Under the pieces are notes generated by a model. It was not told the DNA's origin. It saw only the letters and a list, made by a program, of their open reading frames with translations, and searched no databases. A stretch of DNA of 64,000 bases. Origin: Chitinibacter sp. SCUT-21. Lineage in GTDB: Bacteria > Pseudomonadota > Gammaproteobacteria > Burkholderiales > Chitinibacteraceae. Made by a program: the position numbers and the translations under genes. Location: positions 1,426,001 to 1,490,000 of the forward strand of contig CP102611.1 of NCBI GenBank assembly GCA_041874755.1. Direction: 5' to 3'. Shown here piece after piece: positions 35,052 through 44,283 of the stretch. The number at the start of each line of letters is the position of its first letter. Position 1 is the stretch's first letter.

Positions 35052-35543
35052 ATGCGTCATATTTTGTCTGTCCTGATTGAAAACGAAGCCGGCGCGCTGA
35101 GCCGCGTAACGGGTCTATTTTCTGCCCGTGGTTACAATATTGATTCATTGACGGTGCAAACCACCGAAGATCCTACGATGAGCCGCATGACAATCGTCAC
35201 GCATGGCTCGGAAGATGTGATCGAACAAATCACTAAGCAGCTCAACAAGCTGATTGAAGTGGTTAAAGTGATCGACCTGAACGAGGCCGACCACATTGAG
35301 CGCGAACTAATGCTAATCAAAGTACGCGCCACCGGTAAAGATCGCGACGAAATGAAACGGATGGCGGATATTTTCCGTGGCCGCATCATCGACGTGACCG
35401 AAAAGAGCTACACCATCGAATTGACAGGCCCAGGTGAAAAACTCGACGCCTTTATCAAGGCGCTGGATCAAGCCGTCATTCTGGAAACCGTCCGCACCGG
35501 CGCCTCTGGCATCGGCCGTGGCGAACGAATCTTGAAACTATAA
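35052..35543 (+). CDS. ilvN: Acetolactate synthase small (regulatory) subunit
   Basis: 163 residues, IlvH/IlvN length. N-terminal ACT domain: MRHILSVLIENEAGALSRVT, GLFSARGYNIDSLTVQTTED; second ACT-like C-terminal domain after LMLIKVRATGKDRDEMKRMA. It binds valine and sets feedback inhibition. 13 bp after ilvB with GGAGAG before the ATG. Confidence 0.96.
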   Translation: MRHILSVLIENEAGALSRVTGLFSARGYNIDSLTVQTTEDPTMSRMTIVTHGSEDVIEQITKQLNKLIEVVKVIDLNEADHIERELMLIKVRATGKDRDEMKRMADIFRGRIIDVTEKSYTIELTGPGEKLDAFIKALDQAVILETVRTGASGIGRGERILKL

Positions 35544-36656
<1,113 letters not shown>

Positions 36657-36668
36657 TTTCGTCGCTGC

Positions 36669-36746
36669 AATACGCTAGGGCTTTGTCGCTGCGGCGCTCG
36701 TGTACTTTGCGTACACGTCGCACCTAGCTTCGCGCCCCAGCGTATT
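36669..36746. repeat. Nested inverted repeat after ilvC
   Basis: Outer arms AATACGCT (36669-36676)/AGCGTATT (36739-36746), next arms GCTAGG (36674)/CCTAGC (36723), and a central CGTGTAC-TTTGC-GTACACG (36699-36717). The nested arms make a 78-bp imperfect cruciform-like element, reminiscent of dispersed palindromic repeats. It lies in the untranslated region after ilvC. Confidence 0.55.
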
Positions 36747-36757
36747 TCCCAGACGAA

Positions 36758-36786
36758 TGTTTAGCGGCCGTTTCGCTCGCTAAACA
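36758..36786. repeat. Second stem-loop after ilvC
   Basis: TGTTTAGCG (36758-36766) and CGCTAAACA (36778-36786) form a perfect 9-bp stem with an 11-base loop, between the nested repeat and the terminator. Confidence 0.55.
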
Positions 36787-36797
36787 ATAGTTAAAAG

Positions 36798-36823
36798 AAA
36801 ACCGGCTTTATGCCGGTTTTTTT
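36798..36823 (+). terminator. Rho-independent terminator of ilvBNC
   Basis: AAAACCGGC-TTTAT-GCCGGTTTT with seven T in a row at the end. Confidence 0.9.
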
Positions 36824-36856
36824 ATAAGTACCGCAACATCATCGAAAGTGACATTC

Positions 36857-37813
36857 ATGGATCAAATCGACATTGTCTATTTATGGGTCAACGGCGCAGA
36901 TCCTATCTGGCAACGCAAACGCGCGCAGGCGCAGCAGCGTTTGAATCCGGATTCGCTGGCGCAATACGGCAATGTGGCTGGGCGGTATCGGGATAATGGC
37001 GAGCTACGATATAACTTGCGCGCACTCGAACGCTTTTTTCCTGATCATGGGCAGATTTTCATCGTCACCGACGGTCAGCGGCCGGAGTGGCTAGCTGAGC
37101 ATGAGAAAGTCACGCTAATTGATCACGCCGATTTGATTCCAGCAGCTGCACGCCCGGTGTTTGACGCCGGCCACATCGAATCGTATTTGCACCACATTCC
37201 CAACCTGTCTGAACGCTTTATCTATCTGAACGACGATATTTTCTTTGGCGCGCCCGTCAAACTTGCCGATTGGTTTGCGGCTGATGGTCTTGCGGTACAT
37301 TTCGAGCCCACAGCCAGCCCGACAAGCGATGAGATTCAGAAAAATGAAACCGCCCTCGTAAACGCAGCGGTTATTTCGCGCCGCTGGCTGGGGCAACAAT
37401 TTGCTACGTATCAGCACATCCCGCAGCTATGCGCTCATGCGCCGCGTGCGATGCTAAAAAGCGCCCTGTGGCACTTGGAAGAACAGGCACAAACGCTATT
37501 TCATGCGGTGCGCAGCACGACCTTTCGCAGTTGGTCGATTCCACCGATTATGTCGGATTTGGCGCTACGCTGGATGATTCAGCACGACTTGGCCCGCCCA
37601 CAATTTAGCCCCGCGCTCTATATCAGCAGTTGTGAGCCCAATGCCGGCGAACAGTTTCATGCGCTGCGCCAGCATTTTGGTCAGTTGCCGTATTTTTGCA
37701 TCAATGATACTTGTGATGATTGTGCTGGCGATGATCCGCGTTTAGGCCTAGTGGCCGAAGTGTTGGCGCATTTACTGCCAACCCCATCTCGCTATGAAGT
37801 TAGCGTGGCTTAA
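36857..37813 (+). CDS. Stealth-family sugar-phosphate transferase
   Basis: 318 residues from ATG 36857 (GTG 36848 also possible). The four Stealth conserved regions are visible: DIVYLWVNGADPIWQRKR (CR1), RDNGELRYNLRALERFFP with IFIVTDGQRPEWL (CR2), SERFIYLNDDIFFGAPV (CR3) and YFCINDTCDDC (CR4). Such enzymes transfer hexose- or hexosamine-1-phosphate to capsule or exopolysaccharide chains. No other glycan genes lie nearby, so the acceptor is unknown. Its stop overlaps the opposing gene by 4 bp. Confidence 0.88.
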   Translation: MDQIDIVYLWVNGADPIWQRKRAQAQQRLNPDSLAQYGNVAGRYRDNGELRYNLRALERFFPDHGQIFIVTDGQRPEWLAEHEKVTLIDHADLIPAAARPVFDAGHIESYLHHIPNLSERFIYLNDDIFFGAPVKLADWFAADGLAVHFEPTASPTSDEIQKNETALVNAAVISRRWLGQQFATYQHIPQLCAHAPRAMLKSALWHLEEQAQTLFHAVRSTTFRSWSIPPIMSDLALRWMIQHDLARPQFSPALYISSCEPNAGEQFHALRQHFGQLPYFCINDTCDDCAGDDPRLGLVAEVLAHLLPTPSRYEVSVA

Positions 37814-38565
37814 TCGCCCAAATGTTTAATTTGTATTTTCTTCGCAGTACCATCGCGCTTGATGGCAGCGATGCCGTCATTGATCAAGCGGCGTAATTCT
37901 TCGGCCTGCGGGTGTTTTTTTGTCACGAGAATATGGAAATTCTTAACGGGCTGCACTGGTTCGGCAATATAGGCCATTTGCTCTAAAGAGAGCTCCTTGC
38001 GTGCTTTCATCATTTGGATTACTTCTAACTGCTCAATGGCAAAGTCGTAGCGCCCAGCGATCAACATGCGAAACAAGACTTCACGATTTTTGGCGGTTGT
38101 ATCCAACTTCAACTGCCCAGCATATTGGTCGTAATTAAACCCCAAAATCCCGCCAAAGCTATACGGCTTCATCTCGTCGAGCTGACGAATCACTGGGGCT
38201 TGGGCAAAGCGTTTGGTGTGATAAAACAGCACCAAATGGGTTGTGTATAAAGGTTCGGTGTATAAGGCATACTGGGCACGCTCGTCCCGATATGAGGAAT
38301 TGGGCACTACATCCACTTCGCCGGTTTCCACTTCGGCCAAGCAGCGCTTCCAAGGGCGAATCAAGTGTTTGGGGCTAAGCTGGCGGCGCTTGAAGATTTC
38401 ATTCACCATATCCACAGCAATGCCAGCTACTTGTCCCTGTGAATCCAAGCTTAAATAGGGTGGTTTTAAGCCCTCTTCCCAGCACACACTGACTTCGCTC
38501 GGCAAGGTTTGCGCCGCAGTGAGCACGGGTAAGAATAATGCAGCACCTAAAAAACGCCACTTCAC
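37810..38565 (-). CDS. Periplasmic solute-binding protein, amino-acid type (SBP_bac_3)
   Basis: 251 residues from GTG 38565, chosen because GGGGG lies seven bases upstream and a signal peptide then starts at once (MKWRFLGAALFLPVLTAAQ). Family-3 features: PPYLSLDSQGQVAGIAVDMV, YRDERAQYALYTEPLYTTHL, and GRYDFAIEQLEVIQMM. No transporter genes adjoin it, so it may be an orphan binding protein or belong to a distant ABC system. It converges on the Stealth gene. Confidence 0.85.
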   Translation of the reverse strand: MKWRFLGAALFLPVLTAAQTLPSEVSVCWEEGLKPPYLSLDSQGQVAGIAVDMVNEIFKRRQLSPKHLIRPWKRCLAEVETGEVDVVPNSSYRDERAQYALYTEPLYTTHLVLFYHTKRFAQAPVIRQLDEMKPYSFGGILGFNYDQYAGQLKLDTTAKNREVLFRMLIAGRYDFAIEQLEVIQMMKARKELSLEQMAYIAEPVQPVKNFHILVTKKHPQAEELRRLINDGIAAIKRDGTAKKIQIKHLGD

Positions 38566-38693
38566 TGCTTCACCCCCACGATGCAAATGCTCTTTTTCAG
38601 CCTAGCGCGCTTGCGCTGACACGCAAGGCGTTTTGCTTCATAGGTCAAAAAATCACTTCGTGCGAGCCAATGACTAGGCTCTAGCGGCAGGCC

Positions 38694-38722
38694 AGCTGAA
38701 TACATACACCATGTATTCAGCT
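38694..38722. repeat. Perfect 12-bp inverted repeat downstream of psd
   Basis: AGCTGAATACAT-ACACC-ATGTATTCAGCT, in the 196-bp gap between the binding-protein gene start and the psd stop. No T-run on either strand. It may be the psd transcript end or an operator for the binding-protein gene, 128 bp upstream of its start. Confidence 0.55.
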
Positions 38723-38761
38723 AGAAGAAAATAAAACCGATGCGTAAAGAAACATACCCGA

Positions 38762-39601
38762 TTAAGAGCTCATTGCCTCGCCCAAGCGAACGCCCTTGGC
38801 AGGTTGCCAAGCTGGATTAAACGCGGGAGCGCCTTTTGGATACAACAAGACCACGGTTGAGCCCAGCAAAAAGCGCCCCATCTCCGCGCCCTTGGCAATA
38901 CGAATATCCTGATCGCGGTAATCTTTGCGCCACACCGACTTGCTACGCGGTGGATTGACCACGCCGTGCCACACGGTTGCCATACTGCCAACGATCGTTG
39001 CCCCGACCAGCACCAGCGAGAAATTGCCAAACTCCGATTCAAACATGCACACCACGCGCTCATTGCGCGCAAACAGCGCATCGACGCCACGCGCGGTGGC
39101 TGGGTTCACCGAAAACAATTCGCCCGGCACATAAATCATCTCGGTTAAACGGCCGTCACACGGCATATGGATGCGGTGGTAGTCTTTCGGGCTTAGATAA
39201 ATCGTTGCAAACTGGCCGTTTTCAAACTGCTGCGCCAGCGCCGCATCGCCGCCGAGCAAAGCCGTCGTCGTGAAATGCTTGCCTTTGGCTTGGAAAATCT
39301 GGTCTTTTTCAATCGCGCCAAACTGGCTGATCGCGCCATCAACGGGGCACACCAGCTTGGCATTAGCCAATGGGCGCGCACCGGCTTTGAGCTCGCGCGT
39401 GAAAAACTCATTGAATGTCGGATACGCCGCCGGATCTGGGTTGGCGGCCTCATTCATATTGACTTGGTATTTATTAATAAACCAACGAATCACCGACGTC
39501 GTGATCGAGCCCGCTTGCTTACCAGCAAAATGGCCAAAGAGTTGCGTCAGTGCCTGCTTGGGCAAGATGTGTTGCAGCATTACAAACAGTCGATCAGACA
39601 C
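38762..39601 (-). CDS. psd: Phosphatidylserine decarboxylase proenzyme
   Basis: 279 residues from GTG 39601, chosen since TGGGG lies seven bases upstream and the resulting N-terminus lines up in length with known Psd proteins (LQHILPKQALTQLFGHFAG); ATG 39580 is the alternative. The self-cleavage motif FLLGSTVVLLYPKG supplies the pyruvoyl Ser; Asp in VCPVDGAISQ and His in DYHRIHMPCDG complete the processing triad. It makes phosphatidylethanolamine from phosphatidylserine made by PssA, encoded divergently. A good -10 (TATAAT at 39636-39631, minus strand) lies about 30 bp upstream. Confidence 0.96.
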   Translation of the reverse strand: MSDRLFVMLQHILPKQALTQLFGHFAGKQAGSITTSVIRWFINKYQVNMNEAANPDPAAYPTFNEFFTRELKAGARPLANAKLVCPVDGAISQFGAIEKDQIFQAKGKHFTTTALLGGDAALAQQFENGQFATIYLSPKDYHRIHMPCDGRLTEMIYVPGELFSVNPATARGVDALFARNERVVCMFESEFGNFSLVLVGATIVGSMATVWHGVVNPPRSKSVWRKDYRDQDIRIAKGAEMGRFLLGSTVVLLYPKGAPAFNPAWQPAKGVRLGEAMSS

Positions 39602-39753
39602 AGCCAACCCCAATAACAATCAAAGCGCGGATTATAACGCATCGTATTCGCTTCTTTATACAGGCAATTGCTCGACGATTTATGGTGCAACACTGTCGAG
39701 CCGAGCAAGCCTCAGTTACAATCGAGGCTTCCTATCTAGCCGTTGACGAGATT

Positions 39754-40518
39754 ATGCCGCTCAATACCAAACCGTCGATGAATCTACGCCGCCAAGGCAT
39801 CTATTTATTACCGAATTTATTTACCCTAGCCGCGCTATTTGGTGGCTTTTACGCGATTGTGCAAGCAATGAATGGCCATTTCGAGCAAGCCGCTCTGGCG
39901 ATTTTTGCTGCGATGATTTTGGATGGCCTCGATGGCCGTGTAGCGCGTTTAACGCACACCCAATCAGAATTTGGCGCGCAATTTGATAGTTTGTCCGATA
40001 TGGTGTCGTTTGGTGTCGCTCCCGCCTTGGTGATGTATTCATGGGCACTCTCGAGCTTTGGCAAACTCGGTTGGGCTGCCGCATTTATTTACTGCGCAGG
40101 TGCCGCGCTACGTTTGGCGCGCTTTAACACCAATATTGCCGTCGTGGATAAACGCTTTTTCCAAGGACTACCCAGCCCCGCTGCTGCGGCTTTGGTAGCA
40201 GGCTTGGTGTGGATCAATATCGAATATCGCGAAGATTTGGCGATGTTTGCTGAGCTGCTACCGTATACCGCGCTATTTTTCACCCTATTTGCCGGGCTAA
40301 CAATGGTGTCAAACGTGCCGTTCTGGAGCTTTAAAGAGCTGCACATGCGCAAAACAGTGCCATTTGTATCATTACTGATTGCAACGCTGGTTTTGGTGAT
40401 CGGCGCATCGCGCCCTGCCCTTGTGCTGTTTAGCTTCTTTATTTGTTACGCGGCGTCCGGCTACCTGTATTGGCTGTGGCGTTTTATCAAAAAACCACAC
40501 AAAGCAGCCCAAAATTAG
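39754..40518 (+). CDS. pssA: CDP-diacylglycerol-serine O-phosphatidyltransferase
   Basis: 254 residues from ATG 39754 (the frame extends upstream with no good start). The CDP-alcohol phosphotransferase motif is intact: DGLDGRVARLTHTQSEFGAQ followed by FDSLSD, with all four Asp. Six to eight membrane helices. It makes phosphatidylserine for Psd. TACAAT at 39717-39722 is a possible -10. Its stop lies inside the first of three inverted repeats that precede leuA. Confidence 0.95.
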   Translation: MPLNTKPSMNLRRQGIYLLPNLFTLAALFGGFYAIVQAMNGHFEQAALAIFAAMILDGLDGRVARLTHTQSEFGAQFDSLSDMVSFGVAPALVMYSWALSSFGKLGWAAAFIYCAGAALRLARFNTNIAVVDKRFFQGLPSPAAAALVAGLVWINIEYREDLAMFAELLPYTALFFTLFAGLTMVSNVPFWSFKELHMRKTVPFVSLLIATLVLVIGASRPALVLFSFFICYAASGYLYWLWRFIKKPHKAAQN

Positions 40519-40531
40519 ACAAAAAGTCCAA
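40515..40531. promoter_or_regulatory. Inverted repeat 1 upstream of leuA
   Basis: TTAGAC-AAAAA-GTCCAA: 5 of 6 arm positions pair. It overlaps the pssA stop codon, 140 bp before the long leuA start. Same pattern as the sites at 40598 and 40661. Confidence 0.5.
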
Positions 40532-40551
40532 TATTTCTAGTTTCGACAAAC

Positions 40552-40586
40552 AATAGCGACTAAATTTGCCCTGGTCGCTATTTTTT
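40552..40586 (+). terminator. Terminator of pssA
   Basis: AATAGCGAC (40552-40560), 13-base loop, GTCGCTATT (40574-40582), then four more T residues. Separates pssA from leuA transcription. Confidence 0.8.
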
Positions 40587-40597
40587 CGTCAAAAACA

Positions 40598-40614
40598 TTT
40601 GACACTAAGTCTAA
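40598..40614. promoter_or_regulatory. Inverted repeat 2 over the leuA -35 hexamer
   Basis: TTTGAC-ACTAA-GTCTAA: 5 of 6 arm positions pair. The left arm contains the consensus -35 TTGACA (40599-40604). Binding here would exclude RNA polymerase. Confidence 0.6.
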
Positions 40615-40627
40615 AAATATCTAATCT
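40599..40627 (+). promoter_or_regulatory. leuA: Probable leuA promoter
   Basis: TTGACA (40599-40604) with either TCTAAT (40620-40625, spacing 15) or TAATCT (40622-40627, spacing 17) as -10. It is the only consensus -35 between the pssA terminator and the leuA start, giving a short untranslated leader of about 20-25 bases. Confidence 0.6.
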
Positions 40628-40654
40628 AAACTCATCAACGCAAAGGAGCACACT

Positions 40655-42445
40655 GTGTCATTAGACATTGATCGTCTAATTGCTGATTTTGGTGGACCAA
40701 GTAATCTGGCCGAACAACTCAATAGCTTGTTTCCAGAAGACCCAGTATCCCGCGCAGCGATTTATAAATGGCGTGAACGCGGCAGTTTGCCACTCACCCA
40801 AGTGGACAAACTGGCCAAATTGGCCACAAGCCAAGGCCGCAGTTTCAACATCCAAAACTATATGGCGGGCGCGCAAACCGCCCCGACACAGGAGCACACC
40901 ATGAGCACGAACAACCGTCTGGTCATTTTTGATACCACGCTGCGCGATGGCGAACAATCGCCTGGCGCGTCAATGACCAAAGAAGAAAAAATCCGCATCG
41001 CGCGCCAATTGGAAAAACTCGGCGTTGATGTAATTGAAGCGGGCTTTGCCGCTGCCAGCCCGGGCGACTTTGACGCAATCAAAACCATCGCCGGCATTAT
41101 CGAAAACAGCACCGTCTGTTCGCTCGCTCGTGCCAACGAGCGTGATGTGCGCGCTGCTGGTGAAGCGATTAAAGACGCCAAACGCGGCCGTATTCACACC
41201 TTTATCGCCACCAGCCCAATCCATATGGAACACAAGCTGCGCATGAGCCCCGACCAAGTGGTTGAGGCAGCAGTCAAAGCGGTGAAAATTGCAGGCGAAT
41301 ACACCAAAGACATCGAATTCTCAGCCGAAGACGCACTGCGCTCGGATATTGATTTCCTCGCTCGTATTTTTGGTGCCGTAATTGAAGCAGGTGCAACAAC
41401 ACTGAACGTACCTGACACAGTGGGCTACGCCGTACCACAAAAAACCGAAGCGTTTTTCCGCGAACTGATCGCGAAAACACCGGGCGGCGACAAAGTGATC
41501 TGGTCTGCGCATTGCCACAATGATCTGGGCATGGCGGTGGCCAACTCACTCGCCGCCGTGTTGGGCGGGGCGCGCCAAGTTGAATGTACGATCAATGGCT
41601 TGGGCGAACGTGCAGGCAATGCCGCGATGGAAGAAATCGTAATGGCAACGCGTACCCGCCGCGATATTTTCGGCGTGGAATGCAATGTCGACGCGACGCA
41701 AATCGTGCCAACCAGCAAATTGGTTTCAACGATCACCGGCTACCCAGTACAACCGAATAAAGCGATTGTTGGCGCAAATGCGTTTGCGCATGAATCTGGC
41801 ATTCACCAAGACGGCATTTTGAAACACCGTGAAACCTACGAAATTATGAGCGCAGAATCAGTCGGTTGGAGCACCAACCGCCTGACGCTGGGCAAACTAT
41901 CTGGCCGCAATGCCTTCAAAACCAAATTGCTGGAATTGGGCATTGAAATTGGCAGTGAAGAAGGCCTGAACGCTGCTTTTGCGCGCTTTAAAGAATTGGC
42001 CGATAAAAAACGCGAGATTTTCGACGAAGACCTGCACGCACTGGTATCAGATGAGCTGATCTCGATTGAACAAGAACACTACAAACTGGTATCGCTCAAA
42101 GTAGTTTCGGAAACAGGCGAGACGCCACAAGCCGAGCTGGTGATTACCGAAGCCGGAGTTGAACGCCGCGCTACTGCGAACGGCGATGGTACGGTTGATG
42201 CGACGTTTAAAGCGATTGAATCTTTGTTTAACAGCGGCGCAGAGCTGCAACTGTATTCAGTGAATGCCATTACCGCGGGCACAGATAGCCAAGGTGAAGT
42301 GACGGTTCGTCTGGCTAAAGCAGGCCGTATTGTGAATGGCCAAGGCGCTGATACCGATATTATCGTGGCAAGTGCAAAAGCTTATATTTCTGCGCTGAAT
42401 AAAATTAACAATAACGAGCAACGCGTTCACCCACAACCCGTTTAA
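40655..42445 (+). CDS. leuA: 2-isopropylmalate synthase with an N-terminal helix-turn-helix domain
   Basis: 596 residues from GTG 40655 (AGGAG six bases upstream), 82 residues longer than a usual LeuA. Residues 1-60 form a Cro/YdaS-like helix-turn-helix: [14 protein letters not shown], then the recognition region [16 protein letters not shown] (32-47) and QVDKLAKLA; residues 62-82 are a linker. Residue 83 is Met at ATG 40901, preceded by the same AGGAGCACAC as the GTG, and starts a normal LeuA of 514 residues: [14 protein letters not shown] with metal Asp93, HCHND with His286 and His288, and a complete C-terminal leucine-binding dimer domain. Two products are therefore likely. I infer leucine-responsive autoregulation via the inverted repeats upstream. 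The catalytic role, first step of leucine synthesis, is certain; the DNA-binding role is inference. Confidence 0.95.
   Translation: MSLDIDRLIADFGGPSNLAEQLNSLFPEDPVSRAAIYKWRERGSLPLTQVDKLAKLATSQGRSFNIQNYMAGAQTAPTQEHTMSTNNRLVIFDTTLRDGEQSPGASMTKEEKIRIARQLEKLGVDVIEAGFAAASPGDFDAIKTIAGIIENSTVCSLARANERDVRAAGEAIKDAKRGRIHTFIATSPIHMEHKLRMSPDQVVEAAVKAVKIAGEYTKDIEFSAEDALRSDIDFLARIFGAVIEAGATTLNVPDTVGYAVPQKTEAFFRELIAKTPGGDKVIWSAHCHNDLGMAVANSLAAVLGGARQVECTINGLGERAGNAAMEEIVMATRTRRDIFGVECNVDATQIVPTSKLVSTITGYPVQPNKAIVGANAFAHESGIHQDGILKHRETYEIMSAESVGWSTNRLTLGKLSGRNAFKTKLLELGIEIGSEEGLNAAFARFKELADKKREIFDEDLHALVSDELISIEQEHYKLVSLKVVSETGETPQAELVITEAGVERRATANGDGTVDATFKAIESLFNSGAELQLYSVNAITAGTDSQGEVTVRLAKAGRIVNGQGADTDIIVASAKAYISALNKINNNEQRVHPQPV
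40661..40679. promoter_or_regulatory. Inverted repeat 3 inside the leuA 5' coding end
   Basis: TTAGAC-ATTGATC-GTCTAA: perfect 6-bp arms, 7-base spacer, covering codons 3-9 of the long leuA form. Spacer is two bases longer than in sites 1 and 2. Centres of sites 1-2 and 2-3 are 83 and 64 bp apart, near whole helical turns. Confidence 0.5.
40890..40903 (+). promoter_or_regulatory. leuA: Internal ribosome binding site and ATG for a short LeuA
   Basis: AGGAGCACAC-C-ATG repeats exactly the 10 bases AGGAGCACAC found before the GTG start (40644-40653). Spacing to the start codon is six bases after AGGAG in both. It would yield a LeuA of standard length without the helix-turn-helix. Confidence 0.7.
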
Positions 42446-42595
42446 TGCTCCTGGTTTTGCTACATTTGGAACGGCTCGTTCTACCCCGACTTGCCGCAAA
42501 GCAAGGGATGATCTCCCGTTGGCCACAAGCCTGAAGCTTCAAACTTAATGCCGCTTTTACAATAAGCTGCCGCTTAGGTGCCGACCGCAAAAATT

Positions 42596-42623
42596 AAAGC
42601 CCCGCTCAGTAGCGGGGCTTTTT
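42596..42623 (+). terminator. Rho-independent terminator of leuA
   Basis: AAAGCCCCGCT-CAGT-AGCGGGGCTTTTT: 11-bp stem, T-run. Confidence 0.92.
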
Positions 42624-42725
42624 ACATTGCATGATGTACACAGGCATATCAGTATCTAGCACGCAGATTAGGCCAATTGGTTAAGACCTCCTTAGACCTA
42701 CAAACCTCACTAAACCATTGAAATC

Positions 42726-42742
42726 TTTACATACAATGTAAA
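42726..42742. promoter_or_regulatory. Palindrome upstream of the YiiX-like gene
   Basis: TTTACAT-ACA-ATGTAAA: perfect 7-bp arms, 32 bp before the ATG. TACAAT inside it could be a -10, in which case a bound regulator would cover the promoter; no matching -35 was found. Confidence 0.4.
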
Positions 42743-42774
42743 TGGACTCATCATGCATAGCATAAGGAGAAACC

Positions 42775-44283
42775 ATGATACGACTATTGCTGTCCTTGGC
42801 TTTATTGTGCCCACTCTGGTTATACGCCAAAGAGTTCAATAAGCAATTCCACGAAGATGTTGCAGCTTTAGTTGCACTGCGCCAGCAAGCATATCAATTT
42901 GCGATAAACAATAAATTTACCGAGCAACGCACCCCAAAACTCAGTCGCGCGCAAAGCAACCAAATGCGCGAGATGGCTCTGCACTACATTGAACTTCGCT
43001 CCCAAATTTTGCCCTACGCTACCAAAGTGGCTCCGCTATTTCAAACCAATCTAAAGCTGGTATTGAGCACGGAAAAACCAACCAATGCTCATCAAGTTTT
43101 ACTGCAAGCGCCGCCGCAATTGAATAAGGGTATTCTCAATGCCTATATCAATCCTACTGATGCAAGCGGTACACCATTAATCTATGAGATTCAGCAAGGT
43201 TTAGCTGCCGCACTGGTCTTAATGGACAGCTTTCAAATCGCCATCGAACCCTATGATGACAACCCTACGATTGGCTATTTACTCACTTACGATGTCAATA
43301 GCAAAACAAAACTCAGCCAATTATCGAATAATTATTACTCGGCCGAGTACCGTGCTCGTTTAGCAAAAGCAACTCGTTTTGTTGATCAAGTAATGGCTTG
43401 GCGTCGAGCACAAGGCCGCGACACCAGCCGTGCTGAAAATGATTTATATGCGTTAAGCCAAAGCACCGTTTGGTACGTCAGCCTACGCCAAGCCAATCCA
43501 AATTCAATTACAGGTTCACTGCGGCATCTATTTGGCAATATTGGCCAACAAGAGCAACGACAGCAAAACACCTTGAGCTACGGCGTAAGTATGGGATTTG
43601 GCAATATGATTGGATTGGTCAAAACCCGTAATGGCAAATTGAGTACGCTCTCGAGTGCCGAGCAACAAAATTTAGCCAGACAATTGAAACCATTGGATAT
43701 TTTGCTCGAGAAAACGCCATTTCGCCTGAGTGACAAAATGATTCCAGGCCATTATGGCCATGTTGCAGTGTGGCTTGGCAGTGAAGATGAGCTCAAAGCG
43801 ATCGGTGCCTGGGAACAAATCCCTGCTCAATACCAGCAAAAAATTCGCAATGGTGGGCGGATTGTTGAAGCATTACGCAGTGGCGTAACCATCAGCACGC
43901 TCGATCACTTTTTGGATATCGATGACTTATTGGTATTAAGGCAAAACAAAGAAACCCCAATACCCTATAAAAAATCGGCAGCACTCACCGCAATTGAACA
44001 AGTTGGCAAAGAATACGATTTTAACTTTGATGTACTCACACATGAACGAATTGTTTGCTCAGAATTGGCCTACGTAGTATTCCCCGATTTACCTTGGCCC
44101 TTAGCCAAAACACTCGGCCGTTATACGATTAGCCCCGATAATGTTGCTCAATTAGCAATTCAACAACAGCCTATTTTGGATCCTGTCGTCATTTATCGTG
44201 ACGGGCATTTACTAAAAGATGACTTACGCGCAGAATTGACTAAATTGATTAGTAATCAAAGCACAATCGTTGCGAGCAAATAG
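42775..44283 (+). CDS. YiiX/YaeF-like permuted papain-fold hydrolase, exported
   Basis: 502 residues with a signal peptide (LLLSLALLCPLWLYA). An N-terminal helical region of ~270 residues of unknown family precedes a C-terminal C92-type permuted NlpC/P60 domain: the catalytic His is in GHYGHVAVWLG (His329) and the Cys in ERIVCSELAY (Cys428), with order His before Cys as expected for the permuted fold. Such proteins are predicted amidases or lipid/peptide hydrolases. AGGAGA precedes the ATG. Its stop is immediately followed by the ATG of a diguanylate cyclase, so the two are co-translated. Substrate unknown. Confidence 0.82.
   Translation: MIRLLLSLALLCPLWLYAKEFNKQFHEDVAALVALRQQAYQFAINNKFTEQRTPKLSRAQSNQMREMALHYIELRSQILPYATKVAPLFQTNLKLVLSTEKPTNAHQVLLQAPPQLNKGILNAYINPTDASGTPLIYEIQQGLAAALVLMDSFQIAIEPYDDNPTIGYLLTYDVNSKTKLSQLSNNYYSAEYRARLAKATRFVDQVMAWRRAQGRDTSRAENDLYALSQSTVWYVSLRQANPNSITGSLRHLFGNIGQQEQRQQNTLSYGVSMGFGNMIGLVKTRNGKLSTLSSAEQQNLARQLKPLDILLEKTPFRLSDKMIPGHYGHVAVWLGSEDELKAIGAWEQIPAQYQQKIRNGGRIVEALRSGVTISTLDHFLDIDDLLVLRQNKETPIPYKKSAALTAIEQVGKEYDFNFDVLTHERIVCSELAYVVFPDLPWPLAKTLGRYTISPDNVAQLAIQQQPILDPVVIYRDGHLLKDDLRAELTKLISNQSTIVASK

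Larger units (their letters stand above)
42446..42774. other. Intergenic region between leuA and the YiiX-like gene
   Basis: 329 bp. It contains the leuA terminator (42596-42623) and the palindrome at 42726-42742. The first 150 bp (42446-42595) show no open frame, RNA gene or clear structure. A lone TTAGAC half-site occurs at 42692. Confidence 0.6.

Noticed and set aside
39550..39753. Upstream extension of pssA by 68 codons
   Set aside because: It runs over the divergent psd start region, and the conserved PssA N-terminus begins just after ATG 39754.
40655..40900. The leuA helix-turn-helix part as a separate prophage repressor gene
   Set aside because: It has no stop before leuA, is in frame with it, and no other phage genes lie nearby.
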